From Microtetraspora malaysiensis (lineage in GTDB: Bacteria; Actinomycetota; Actinomycetes; Streptosporangiales; Streptosporangiaceae): a stretch of 64,000 nucleotides of DNA. Position 1 is the first letter of the stretch. Each line of letters opens with the position of its first letter. The translations under genes and the position numbers were made by a program. The notes below the pieces were generated by a model. The model saw only the letters and a program-made list of their open reading frames with translations, did not search any database and was not told the origin of the DNA. Below are positions 27,335 through 35,410 of this stretch, one piece after another. The stretch covers positions 124,001 to 188,000 of the forward strand of contig NZ_BBYJ01000008.1 in the NCBI RefSeq assembly GCF_001528665.1, read 5' to 3'.

Positions 27335-27712
27335 GAAGAGGTCCACGCCGTTGCCGTCGGGGTCGCGGACCAGGGCGTAGCGCTGGCCCCAGAAGGCGTC
27401 CCAGGGCTTCCTGTGGCCCTCGTACCCGGCCGCGACGAGGTCGTCGTAGACGCGGTCCACCTCCTCGGGGCCGGCGCAGGCGAACGCGAGCGAGACGCGG
27501 GAGCCGCCCGACGGCGCCGTCCAGCCGGGGTCGAAGGAGCGGATCGTGTCGACGGTGTCCCAGGCGAGCCGCAGCCCGCCGGGGAGCGTCGTCTCGACGT
27601 GCGGGGCCGAGTCCGCCTCGGCCGGGATGTCGAGGCCGAGCCGCCGGTAGAAGGCCAGCGACGCGCCCATGTCCGCGACGACGAGACCGATGAGGTTGAA
27701 GGTCGGTGCCAT
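27317..27712 (-). CDS. VOC (glyoxalase/bleomycin-resistance fold) family protein
   Basis: 131 residues with the two beta-alpha-beta-beta-beta halves of the VOC fold: FNLIGLVVADMGASLAFYRRLGLDIP at the start and WGQRYALVRDPDGNGVDLFAP at the end, the latter being the common substrate-metal region of glyoxalase-like proteins. Single-domain, so probably a dimer. The substrate is not determinable. Convergent with the AraC-type regulator, which may or may not control it. Confidence 0.82.
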   Translation of the reverse strand: MAPTFNLIGLVVADMGASLAFYRRLGLDIPAEADSAPHVETTLPGGLRLAWDTVDTIRSFDPGWTAPSGGSRVSLAFACAGPEEVDRVYDDLVAAGYEGHRKPWDAFWGQRYALVRDPDGNGVDLFAPLPS

Positions 27713-27816
27713 GTCTCCGACCCTAGGGGCGGAAACGGGCGGCGGTCTTGAAGGAATCGGACACGCGGGCGGGTCGGGCGGTTGCTCGGACGCGCGTGTC
27801 GGCGGCGGGACGGCGG

Positions 27817-28266
27817 TCAGACGACGGCGACGGCGGTGATCAGGCCGATCACGACGTGGGTGGCCGACAGCATGATCGTGGCCGGCTGGAGCGTCGTCTC
27901 GCCGAGCAGCGTCCGCACCGGAATGCCGACGACGCGGTCGAAGGCGATCATGGCGATCGTCTGGACGGCGATGCCGACCAGGCCGAAGACCAGGGTGGCG
28001 ATCAGCCCCTCGCGCAGCGCGCCGCCCGACGACCAGATCGACGCGGCGACGATCAGCCCGACCGCCACCAGGCCGGCGGCGGCCAGGGCGGCGGCGTTGG
28101 GGTTGCGCTCCTCGCGGATGAGCCGGCTGAGCCGTCCGGGCGTGGCGAGGTCGATCGCGTAGAAGCCGGCGACGAGCAGCAGCACGCCGAGCACGGCGTA
28201 CGCGCCGATCGCCAGCGCTCCGTTGCCGAGCACCTCGGTGAAGGGGGTGGACTGGGTGGTCACCAT
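27817..28266 (-). CDS. DUF350 family membrane protein
   Basis: 149 residues with four predicted membrane helices: about 13-38, 55-80, 83-108 and 125-149. The internal repetition (LLLVAGFYAIDLATPG and later IAVQTIAMIAFDRVVG) is the mark of DUF350, whose Escherichia coli member is YjfL. It follows the glutathionylspermidine synthase-like gene and the small anchored protein, the same set as yjfL, yjfM and yjfC. Role unknown; probably a channel-like or scaffold protein of a membrane-stress pathway. Confidence 0.8.
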   Translation of the reverse strand: MVTTQSTPFTEVLGNGALAIGAYAVLGVLLLVAGFYAIDLATPGRLSRLIREERNPNAAALAAAGLVAVGLIVAASIWSSGGALREGLIATLVFGLVGIAVQTIAMIAFDRVVGIPVRTLLGETTLQPATIMLSATHVVIGLITAVAVV

Positions 28267-28378
28267 GGCTCCTTGATGGGCGGCCCTGGGCGGGCGGTTC
28301 GGGGGATCGGGTCGCTACGCGACCGCTCGGCGGCGCCGCGTCGGCGCGTCCGGGAGGCCACGCGGCGCTGTGGGGCGG

Positions 28379-29542
28379 TCAGGACGGCGCGATGCGGTGC
28401 GGCACGAACGAGGAGGTGTCGTCGGTGATCAGGCCGGAGGTCTCCCGGATGCCGAGGCCGACGGACTCGTCCTCGACCATCCAGGCGCCCAGCACCGGGC
28501 GGCGGCCGTCGAAGTCCGGCAGCGGCAGGAACTCCTGGTGGACGAACCCCTCAGTGCCGTAGTCGCCGGGCGTGTCGAGGGTGAGGCCGGGCGACACGAC
28601 CCGCATCGAGGCGCCCTCGCGTCCGAGCAGCGGCTTCCGGATGTAGGACGACATGCCGCGCGGTCCGTCCAGGTAGGCAGGGAGCAGGTTGGGATGGCCC
28701 GGATACAGCTCCCAGAGGATCGCCAGCAGCGCCTTGTTGGACAGCAGCATCTTCCACAGGGGCTCGATCCAGGTCATGGTCGGCTGCAGGGCGAGGGCGT
28801 GCGCCCCGAAGGGCTCGGCCACCATCCACTCCCAGGGATAGAGCTTGAACATCGACCGGATCACGCGGTACTCGGTGTCGACGAAACGCCGGTTCGGCGG
28901 GTCCCAGCCGATGTCCTCCATCGCGATGGCGACAGTCTTCAGCCCGGCCTGGTCGGCGGTCTCCTGCAGGTAGCCGAGCGTCATCGCCTCCTCGCCGGTC
29001 TCGTCCGCGCCGGTCCACGCGAAGTGCGTCGGGCCGGTCGGGAAGCCCGGGGCGAGCGCGCGCCACCGGTCGACGAGCCGCTCGTGGATCGAGTTCCACT
29101 GGTCGTCGTCCGGATGGACGTCCTTCAGCCAGAACCACTGGATCACCGAGCTCTCGACCAGGCTCGTCGGGGTGTCGGCGTTGTACTCCAGCAGCTTGGC
29201 CGGTCCCGAGCCGTCGTAGCGCAGGTCGAACCGGCCGTACAGGTGCGGGTCCCGGCGCCGCCACGACTCCGCGACCGCGGCCCGGCAGTGGGCGGGTACG
29301 GCGAAGTCGGCCATGCGGTCGTGCGTGACGACGTGCTCCACCGCGGCCAGGCACATCCGGTGCAGCTCCTCGACCTGCTCCTCCAGGGCGAGGACCTCGT
29401 CCATGGTGAGGACGTAGTGAACGCTCTCGTCCCAGTACGGCCGGTCGAGGTTCTCCGGGTGGGACGAGCGGTGGAAGGCGAGGCCCTGGGACTCGATCAG
29501 CTCGGCCCAGCCGTCGCGCGGGGTCGATGGTTGACGTCTCAT
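28379..29542 (-). CDS. glutathionylspermidine-synthase-like ATP-grasp ligase
   Basis: 387 residues. Sequence DLRYDGSGPAKLLEYNADTPTSLVES is the hallmark of the synthase domain of glutathionylspermidine synthase-like proteins (YgiC/YjfC type), with further ATP-grasp residues in LSNKALLAILWELYPGHPNLLPA and SYIRKPLLGREGA. There is no amidase domain. Since actinobacteria have no glutathione, the ligase must use another amine/carboxylate pair, perhaps a peptide. It lies between the small anchored protein (10 bases away) and DUF350, same strand. Confidence 0.85.
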   Translation of the reverse strand: MRRQPSTPRDGWAELIESQGLAFHRSSHPENLDRPYWDESVHYVLTMDEVLALEEQVEELHRMCLAAVEHVVTHDRMADFAVPAHCRAAVAESWRRRDPHLYGRFDLRYDGSGPAKLLEYNADTPTSLVESSVIQWFWLKDVHPDDDQWNSIHERLVDRWRALAPGFPTGPTHFAWTGADETGEEAMTLGYLQETADQAGLKTVAIAMEDIGWDPPNRRFVDTEYRVIRSMFKLYPWEWMVAEPFGAHALALQPTMTWIEPLWKMLLSNKALLAILWELYPGHPNLLPAYLDGPRGMSSYIRKPLLGREGASMRVVSPGLTLDTPGDYGTEGFVHQEFLPLPDFDGRRPVLGAWMVEDESVGLGIRETSGLITDDTSSFVPHRIAPS

Positions 29543-29552
29543 CGGCGCGCGG

Positions 29553-29993
29553 TCAGCTCCCGCCGCCGCCGGAGTGGAACCCGAAGCCGCCGCGCTGGAT
29601 CACCCGGCCGGACCTCGTGCTGATCTGCGCGTCCGCGGGCTTCAGCGTCGTGCCCTGCCACACGCGGCCGCCCATCCGGTTGCCGCCGTAGTACCAGCCG
29701 TACGCGCCGCGCGAGCCGTAGTAGCGGTAGGTGCCGCCCTCGTCGCAGTGTCTGTCGTCCACGACAGTGTAGGAGCCGTCGGGGTTGCGGCTGTTGAGGT
29801 CCACGCAGTCGGCGCCGACCTCCTCGTAGCGCTTCTGTGCCGCGCAGAACCCGACGACGAGCGTGGACAGCACGCCGAGGGCGCCGAGCTTGACGGCGGT
29901 CGACGACATGCCGCGCCACTTCGGCGGGGTGTCGCCGGCTCCCATCGCCATCGGATGACGCGGCGGGCCGGGGCTCTCCCCTGGGGCGGTCAT
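29553..29993 (-). CDS. small membrane-anchored Gly/Tyr-rich protein (YjfM/DUF1190-like by context)
   Basis: 146 residues from ATG 29993, chosen for its AGGAG site four bases upstream. A hydrophobic segment (AVKLGALGVLSTLVVGFC, about 30-48) ends in a Cys, then a soluble part has CVDLNSRNPDGSYTVVDDRHC and a Tyr/Gly-rich stretch RYYGSRGAYGWYYGGNRMGG, ending FGFHSGGGGS. The Cys residues, the YYGG repeats and the Gly-rich tail resemble DUF1190 proteins, which accompany YjfC/YgiC ligases. The match is by pattern and context, not clear homology. The exposed C-terminus is a possible substrate of the adjacent ligase. Confidence 0.65.
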   Translation of the reverse strand: MTAPGESPGPPRHPMAMGAGDTPPKWRGMSSTAVKLGALGVLSTLVVGFCAAQKRYEEVGADCVDLNSRNPDGSYTVVDDRHCDEGGTYRYYGSRGAYGWYYGGNRMGGRVWQGTTLKPADAQISTRSGRVIQRGGFGFHSGGGGS

Positions 29994-30283
29994 CGGGCTC
30001 CTGTCGGTCGGGGTCGGCACAGCGTACCGTTCGGGGAGATCAACGGGGGTACACCCCTCTGGGGTTCCTTTTCCTCGTTTTCCGTAACGATCCGATATTT
30101 CCGGGTATCAGACCCTACTGCGGCCCCGGTCGAGGCGCTGAAGCGGACCGCCTTCCTGCTGGAACGCGTGGGCGAGCCGAGCTGTCGCGTCCGACCGGCC
30201 GGACCGGCAGTGGTACGGGTGCGCGCGGGCCGTGCCACTGAAGATCCGCCGGGATTGTCGGTCGGCTCGTCTACCCTCGCGCT

Positions 30284-31168
30284 GTGAATCGCACCGACCG
30301 GCTCTACGCGCTCGTGGAGGACCTGCGGGCGATCGCGCCCCGATGCAGGTCCGCCCGTGAACTGGCGCGCCGATTCGAGGTGAGCCCGCGCACGATCGAG
30401 CGGGACCTCAGCGCGCTGCAGCAGGCCGGGGTGCCGATCTACGCCGAGCCCGGCCGCCGGGGCGGCTACGCGCTGGAGAAGAGCATGTCCCTGCCGCCGC
30501 TCAACTTCACCCCGGCCGAGGCGGTGGCCGTGGCGATCGCGCTGAGCCGCGCCGAAGGTCAGCCCTTCGCCGCGCAGGCGCGCAGCGCGTTGGGCAAGCT
30601 GATGGCCGCGATGCCGGGCGCCGAGGGAGAGCGTGCGCGGGAGCTGGCGAGGCAGGTCCAGATCCTCCGGCCGGAGCGGTGTGAGCCGCACGCGGACGGG
30701 GCCGTCGCGGCGCCGCTCGCCGCGCCCGAGGGCGACCCGGCCCCGGCCTCTGAGGGCCACCCCACGGAGGCCGCTCGGGACGGCGTCCCGCCGGTTCACC
30801 GGGCAGACAGCGCGCCGGTCACCCGGGACATCACCGAGCAGGATGCCGCGTCCTCGGCCGGGGCGGCCGGCCCGCTCGTCGAGGTGATCGAGACGGCCCT
30901 GCTCAGCCGGGTGGTCGTGCGGATCCGATACGCGGACCGGTCGGGGACGGTCACGTCCCGAGAGGTCGAGCCCGGCGCTTTCGTCGGCGTACGGAACGGG
31001 GTGTGGTACCTCGCGGGATGGTGCCGGCTGCGGAACGAGGCGCGGGTCTTCCGCCTCGACCGGATCGCGTCCGCGGTCCTGACGGACGAGCCGGCCCCGC
31101 GGCGGCCGATTGATGACTTCACGTCGCATGCGCCCGAGTCGGTCATCCTGCGCCCGGCGCTCGACTGA
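30284..31168 (+). CDS. HTH-WYL transcriptional regulator with long acidic/proline linker
   Basis: 294 residues, GTG start at 30284. N-terminal winged helix (RSARELARRFEVSPRTIERDLS, about 20-42) of the DeoR/YafY type, then GGYALEKSMSLPPLNFTPAEAVAVAI. A WYL-type C-terminal segment (RVVVRIRYADRSGTVTSREVEPGAFVGVRNGVWYLAGWCR) binds ligand or nucleic acid. Between them lie about 60 residues of Ala/Pro/Glu/Asp-rich sequence (about 130-190), longer than usual. It lies immediately before a VOC-family gene on the same strand, which it may regulate. Confidence 0.82.
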   Translation: MNRTDRLYALVEDLRAIAPRCRSARELARRFEVSPRTIERDLSALQQAGVPIYAEPGRRGGYALEKSMSLPPLNFTPAEAVAVAIALSRAEGQPFAAQARSALGKLMAAMPGAEGERARELARQVQILRPERCEPHADGAVAAPLAAPEGDPAPASEGHPTEAARDGVPPVHRADSAPVTRDITEQDAASSAGAAGPLVEVIETALLSRVVVRIRYADRSGTVTSREVEPGAFVGVRNGVWYLAGWCRLRNEARVFRLDRIASAVLTDEPAPRRPIDDFTSHAPESVILRPALD

Positions 31169-31297
31169 CCGTCCGCGAACCCGGCCGGAATTCCGGAAAA
31201 CACCGACAGGGGGTTGTCGCTCAGGCGGGTGAGAGTGGGTCCGTCCGGTCCGATCCGACCGGACCCCGATTCCCACTGATCTCTCAAGGAGACCCTG

Positions 31298-31684
31298 ATG
31301 AGCGCTCCCGCTTTTGACACGATCGCCTGGTTCGAGGTGGCCGGTGACGACGCCGACGCCCTGCAGCGGTTCTACGGCGAGCTGTTCGGCTGGCGGTTCG
31401 CGGTCGACCAGGAGCAGGCGGCGGACGGCACGGACTACCGGATCGTCAGCTACGCCGGCGACGACCGGCCCCGCGGCGGCGTGCGGGGCGTCGACGACGG
31501 CGCCTCCGGTTACGCCGTCTTCACCGTCGCCGTCCGGGATGTGGAGCAGGCGTGCGCCACGATCGAGGACCTCGGCGGCAAGGTGGAGTACAAGGTGGTC
31601 GGAAGCGACGCCTCGCCCGACTGCGCCTACGCGCGCGACAGCGCGGGCAACCTCTTCGGCCTCTTCACCCCCAAGGCCAAATGA
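31298..31684 (+). CDS. VOC family protein
   Basis: 128 residues. N-terminus FDTIAWFEVAGDDADALQRFYGELFGWRF and C-terminus ASPDCAYARDSAGNLFGLFTPKAK are characteristic of the glyoxalase-like VOC proteins that include antibiotic-binding and PhnB-like members. Good AAGGAG site before ATG 31298. It sits 129 bases after the WYL regulator and could be its target. Confidence 0.85.
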   Translation: MSAPAFDTIAWFEVAGDDADALQRFYGELFGWRFAVDQEQAADGTDYRIVSYAGDDRPRGGVRGVDDGASGYAVFTVAVRDVEQACATIEDLGGKVEYKVVGSDASPDCAYARDSAGNLFGLFTPKAK

Positions 31685-31688
31685 CCGT

Positions 31689-31713
31689 GGTCCTCGGCTC
31701 AGCCGGGAGGACC
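31689..31713. terminator. hairpin after the VOC gene
   Basis: GGTCCTC (31689-31695) pairs with GAGGACC (31707-31713); inside, GGC-TCA-GCC adds three more pairs. It starts five bases after the VOC stop codon. A 14-base direct repeat GGCACGCCGGCGGA follows at 31800 and 31815. Confidence 0.5.
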
Positions 31714-31847
31714 GGTACGCCGCGGTCGGCCCCGGGAGGGGTGACCGCGGCGGCCCGCTGAAGTCGCGGCGGGCCCGCGCGGCTCCCGGGGAGTGAGAGG
31801 GCACGCCGGCGGAAAGGCACGCCGGCGGATCCCCCGGCCGTCCCCGC

Positions 31848-33707
31848 TCAGGCATCGGGCGGCTGCCGCTGACCGAGGCGGCGGCGCAGCTCGGCGACCT
31901 CGCGCTCCAGCTCCGCGACGTCGCGCTCCGCGCCCCGCTCGTACGCCGGGGGAGCGGGGCGGACGTACCGCGTGGCCCCGTCCGGCGCCTGGGTCGGCTG
32001 CTCGCGCTGGTCGTAGCGCGGGTGGCCGTTGTGCCGGTCGTCGTGGCCGGAGTAGCCCGGTCCGTCGTACTGCGGCTGTGGCGGGTACTGGCCCTGGGCC
32101 GGCCCTCCCCGCGCGTACGCGTCGGGCGACGGGGCGCTGGAGGACTCGCCCTGGGGCAGCGCGTACCGCGGCGGCGCCGCCTGCCGCCAGTCCTGGCGCT
32201 CGTCCGGTCCGCCGATCGCCGTCGCGTGGACGCCGCCGTACGCCTGGCCGTACGAGGGAGGGGCGGCGGCGGCGCGCCTGCGGCGGCGCAGCAGCACCAT
32301 GAGCAGCGCGAGACCGCCGCCGACGGCGATCAGGACGCCGAGGCCGATGACGATCCAGAGCCAGACGGGCTGGGGTGTCTCGTCCCGGCCGGCCGAGATC
32401 GCCTGCTGCGAGTCGGTGATGTATTTGGCGACGTACGGGTGGTTCGGGTGGAGGGCCTGGACCTCACGGAACAGGGGCAGCGCGTCCTTGTAGTGCTTGG
32501 CGAAGAAGGCGTCGAGGGCCTCGTTGTACTTCGTCGTGGTCAGCGAGGCCGACGGCTTGACGTTCTTCTCGTTGAGCTTCTCCTTGATGATGGAGACCGG
32601 CAGCACGAAGCTCTCGTTCTCCGACGCCTCGCCGCCCTCGCTGACGGTTCCGGCGATCAGCATGCCGACGACCTTGCCGTCGCGGCTGAAGACGGGGCCG
32701 CCGGAGTTCCCGTGGTAGGACGGCGCCTGGGTCTGGATGTACGGGACGCCCTCGGTCGTGGTGCGCCGGGCGTTGTACGGCCCCTCGGTCATCGCGGGGT
32801 CGAGCTTGGACTCGATGCTGAAGAACGGGGTGTTGGTGACCAGGCCGGGGAAGCCGCTGATGTACAGCGTGTCGCCGGTCTGCACGTCGGAGTCGTCGCC
32901 CAGCGGGACCGTCGGCAGGTTCTGCTGGTTGTTGACCTTCAGCAGGGCGAAGTCCTTGCCGGGGTAGCTCTCGCCCACGGAGACGAGCTCGGCCGGAACC
33001 TCCTTGGCGGTCTTGTCCACGCCGCCGCCGGGGAGCGACTGCAGCACGGACAGGCTCTTCTGCAACTTCTGCAGCTTCATGTGCGCCGAGTTGAAGTTGA
33101 TGTAGACCATCTGCGCGGCCTCGATCAACGCCTCGTCGGCGACGACGTTCTCCAGACCCTTGATCACCTCCTGCGCGTCCTCCTCGTTGAACTTCTGCAG
33201 CGCCTGCTGGGCGAAGGTCTGCGACAGTTCGTCGTCGCTCATGTCGACGCAGTGCGCGCCGGTGACCATGTAGCCGTCCGGGGTGACCCACCAGCCGGTG
33301 CACATGCCGCCGACCCGCGCCTTGACCGTACGGTTCGGCTTGGCCGGGATCAGGTACTTGTCCACGTCGGCGGCCATCCGCTTGAACATGTACTTGTACA
33401 TGCTGGGCTCGTCCGAGGGGATCTTGCCCGCCGCCACCAGGACCTGGATCTGCGAGGCGAGTTCCTGCAGCGCGCCCTGCCGGACCTCCGCCGTGGGCAC
33501 GACCACCTCGGCGCTGAAGGTGAGGCTGGTGAGCTGGACGGCCGGGTGGGTGCGGGCGGCCAGCAGCGTGCCCACGGAGAGGTTCTCACCGCCGTCGGCC
33601 CAGGCCGGGGGCGCCGCCGCGACCCCCACAGCGGCTGTCACGGTGAGCAGGGCGATCGACGCCGTCGCGGCCAATCTCCTGATCAAAGTCGTCAAATATC
33701 CATTCAC
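31848..33707 (-). CDS. membrane-anchored trypsin-like serine protease with cytoplasmic coiled coil
   Basis: 619 residues. A signal peptide (about 1-37, RRLAATASIALLTVTAAVGVAAAPPAWA) leads to an extracellular trypsin-like domain with His152 (TGAHC), Asp252 (KDFALLKV) and Ser335 (HGNSGGPVF). The His-Asp spacing is unusually large because of a helical insert with LQKLQKSLSVLQ. A TPR-like stretch follows (about 394-430, YNEALDAFFAKHYKDALPLF), then one membrane helix (about 447-473) and an RRRRR stop-transfer. The cytoplasmic tail is Pro/Tyr/Gln-rich and ends in a short coiled coil (AERDVAELEREVAELRRRLG). Probably senses or cleaves envelope proteins; its partner is not known. Confidence 0.85.
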   Translation of the reverse strand: MNGYLTTLIRRLAATASIALLTVTAAVGVAAAPPAWADGGENLSVGTLLAARTHPAVQLTSLTFSAEVVVPTAEVRQGALQELASQIQVLVAAGKIPSDEPSMYKYMFKRMAADVDKYLIPAKPNRTVKARVGGMCTGWWVTPDGYMVTGAHCVDMSDDELSQTFAQQALQKFNEEDAQEVIKGLENVVADEALIEAAQMVYINFNSAHMKLQKLQKSLSVLQSLPGGGVDKTAKEVPAELVSVGESYPGKDFALLKVNNQQNLPTVPLGDDSDVQTGDTLYISGFPGLVTNTPFFSIESKLDPAMTEGPYNARRTTTEGVPYIQTQAPSYHGNSGGPVFSRDGKVVGMLIAGTVSEGGEASENESFVLPVSIIKEKLNEKNVKPSASLTTTKYNEALDAFFAKHYKDALPLFREVQALHPNHPYVAKYITDSQQAISAGRDETPQPVWLWIVIGLGVLIAVGGGLALLMVLLRRRRRAAAAPPSYGQAYGGVHATAIGGPDERQDWRQAAPPRYALPQGESSSAPSPDAYARGGPAQGQYPPQPQYDGPGYSGHDDRHNGHPRYDQREQPTQAPDGATRYVRPAPPAYERGAERDVAELEREVAELRRRLGQRQPPDA

Positions 33708-33943
33708 GCGGGCAATCGTCGGTTAACCGGCTTGTCCGGCGCTTGTGACTGACTTGGCGCGACGACAAGTGAGCCGGGGCCACGCGGGTGAGCGGCCGAA
33801 ACGAGCGCTCGACCCCGAAACGCCCAGCTCCGGAACGTTCGGCTGCGGAACGCGGGCTCTGAAATGCTCCCCGGCGAGCGGGACACGTGGAGGGTGTCAG
33901 ACCGAGATCCGACGCTACGGCGTCCCCGGAAAGGAGAGGGCCG

Positions 33944-34495
33944 TTGGGACCTCCCGACACGAGAAGGCACCGCTTCGAGGAGATCTACGGGAAATATCAC
34001 GACGCGGTGCTCGCCTATGTCGTCCGCCGTACGGACAACGGCCATGACGCGGCCGACGTGCTCGCCGAGACGTTCCTCGTCGCCTGGAGGCGGCTCGACG
34101 AGGTGCCCGCCGGCGAACGGGCCCGGCCCTGGCTGTTCGGCGTCGCCCGGCGCACGCTCGCGAACCTGCATCGCGGCGCGCGGCGGCGCACCGCGCTGAG
34201 CGAGAGGCTGCGCGCCGAGCTCGCCCACGCGCACCCCCACGCGGCCCCTGCGACCGAGCCGTCCGCCGTCGCCGCGGCCTTCCGGCGCCTGCCCGAGCAG
34301 GACAGGGAACTGCTCGCGCTCGCCGGATGGGAGGGCCTGGACTTCGGGGAGATCGCCGTCGTCCTCGGCTGCTCCCGCAACGCCGTACGGATCCGGATGT
34401 TTCGGGCGCGGCGCCGCTTCGCCCGAGAGCTGAACACCCACGAAGACCTGATCGAGGAGCGAGTGGCACCCGCGTCAGAAGGAGGCGTCGCATGA
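33944..34495 (+). CDS. ECF-type RNA polymerase sigma factor
   Basis: 183 residues from TTG 33944, chosen because AAGGAGAGG lies seven bases upstream; the frame is open further up but that part is not conserved-looking. Region 2: FEEIYGKYHDAVLAYVVRRT and DAADVLAETFLVAWRRLDEV. Region 4: AFRRLPEQDRELLALAGWEGL then GEIAVVLGCSRNAVRIRMFRARRRF. Its stop overlaps the ATG of the next gene (ATGA), a membrane protein likely to act as regulator. Divergent from the anchored protease gene. Confidence 0.88.
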   Translation: MGPPDTRRHRFEEIYGKYHDAVLAYVVRRTDNGHDAADVLAETFLVAWRRLDEVPAGERARPWLFGVARRTLANLHRGARRRTALSERLRAELAHAHPHAAPATEPSAVAAAFRRLPEQDRELLALAGWEGLDFGEIAVVLGCSRNAVRIRMFRARRRFARELNTHEDLIEERVAPASEGGVA

Positions 34496-35334
34496 ACGTC
34501 GAACGACTCAACCCGATCAGCGAGGAGGAGGCCGCCACGATGGTGAGCCGCCAGACCAGGGACGACCTCGCCGAGCGCATCATGACGACCTCGCCCGACG
34601 AGGCCCCGGCGCCCGTACGGCACGGCCGGTGGGGGCGGCGGCTGCTCGTCGGCGTCCCCCTGGCCGCCGCGGTCGCCGCCGCGGGGGTGGTCGTGCTGTC
34701 GGCCGCCGGCCCCGACCAGAAGGTCGGCTCGGTGTCCGTCGGCCCGCACCGGGCCGACGCCGCCGTGCTGTCCTTCCGCAAGGAGGACGGCTACCTCGTC
34801 GTCACGGTCAAGGACCCGGTCGCCGACCCGGCGCGCTACCGGAAGGAGTTCGCGGCCCACGGGCTGGACATCAAGCTCGACCTCAGGCCCGTCTCGCCGA
34901 GGAACGCCGGCACCGTCATCTTCCTGGAGGATCAGGAGGGCAGCAGGATCGAGGTGATCCAGGCCAAGGGGGAGTGCGGGGTCGAGATCTGCAGCGTCGG
35001 CGTCAAGGTCCCCGTGGACTACAAGGGATACGCCCACATCGTGTTCGGCCGCGCCGCCCGCCCCGGCGAGATGTACGACACCTCCGAGGGCGACCGACCC
35101 GGCGAGGGCGTCGGTCTGCCGGAGGTTCCCGGCCGCACGGTGGCCGAGGCGTGGGACGTCCTGACACAACGGAAGATCACCGGTGTTGAGTACCGCTACG
35201 AGTTCCGCGGCTCCGACCGGCCCTATCCGAACGGGCTCAGCCGCGACCAGGTGAAGCCGGAGTGGTACGTCCACGACGCGGTGGCCGGATCGGAGGGGCA
35301 GGTCATCCTGTTCGTCGGCCCCGAGAAGGAATGA
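34492..35334 (+). CDS. membrane protein coupled to the sigma factor, putative anti-sigma factor with PASTA-like tail
   Basis: 280 residues. Cytoplasmic N-terminus (about 1-44) with the acidic helix PISEEEAATMVSRQTRDDLAERIM, one membrane helix (about 50-70, LLVGVPLAAAVAAAGVVVLS), then an extracellular part with a Cys pair (GECGVEIC) and a C-terminal LPEVPGRTVAEAWDVLTQ that looks like a PASTA domain core. Coupled by ATGA overlap to the upstream sigma factor, as anti-sigma factors usually are. No zinc-type HxxxCxxC anti-sigma motif is seen, so the role is by context only. Confidence 0.7.
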   Translation: MNVERLNPISEEEAATMVSRQTRDDLAERIMTTSPDEAPAPVRHGRWGRRLLVGVPLAAAVAAAGVVVLSAAGPDQKVGSVSVGPHRADAAVLSFRKEDGYLVVTVKDPVADPARYRKEFAAHGLDIKLDLRPVSPRNAGTVIFLEDQEGSRIEVIQAKGECGVEICSVGVKVPVDYKGYAHIVFGRAARPGEMYDTSEGDRPGEGVGLPEVPGRTVAEAWDVLTQRKITGVEYRYEFRGSDRPYPNGLSRDQVKPEWYVHDAVAGSEGQVILFVGPEKE

Positions 35335-35339
35335 AAGCG

Positions 35340-35370
35340 TCGGGCCCCGGACACGGAGTCCGGGGCCCGA
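35340..35370. terminator. 12-bp perfect hairpin after the anti-sigma-like gene
   Basis: TCGGGCCCCGGA (35340-35351) pairs exactly with TCCGGGGCCCGA (35359-35370), 7-base loop. First of two back-to-back hairpins between the converging sigma/anti-sigma operon and aceE. Confidence 0.75.
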
Positions 35371-35374
35371 AGGC

Positions 35375-35398
35375 CCGGGCCCGCCGAGGCGGGCCCGG
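35375..35398. terminator. second hairpin, aceE side
   Basis: CCGGGCCCGC (35375-35384) pairs exactly with GCGGGCCCGG (35389-35398), loop CGAG. It lies 12 bases past the aceE stop on the minus strand and is likely its terminator. Confidence 0.7.
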
Positions 35399-35410
35399 AA
35401 AGGTCGGAAG

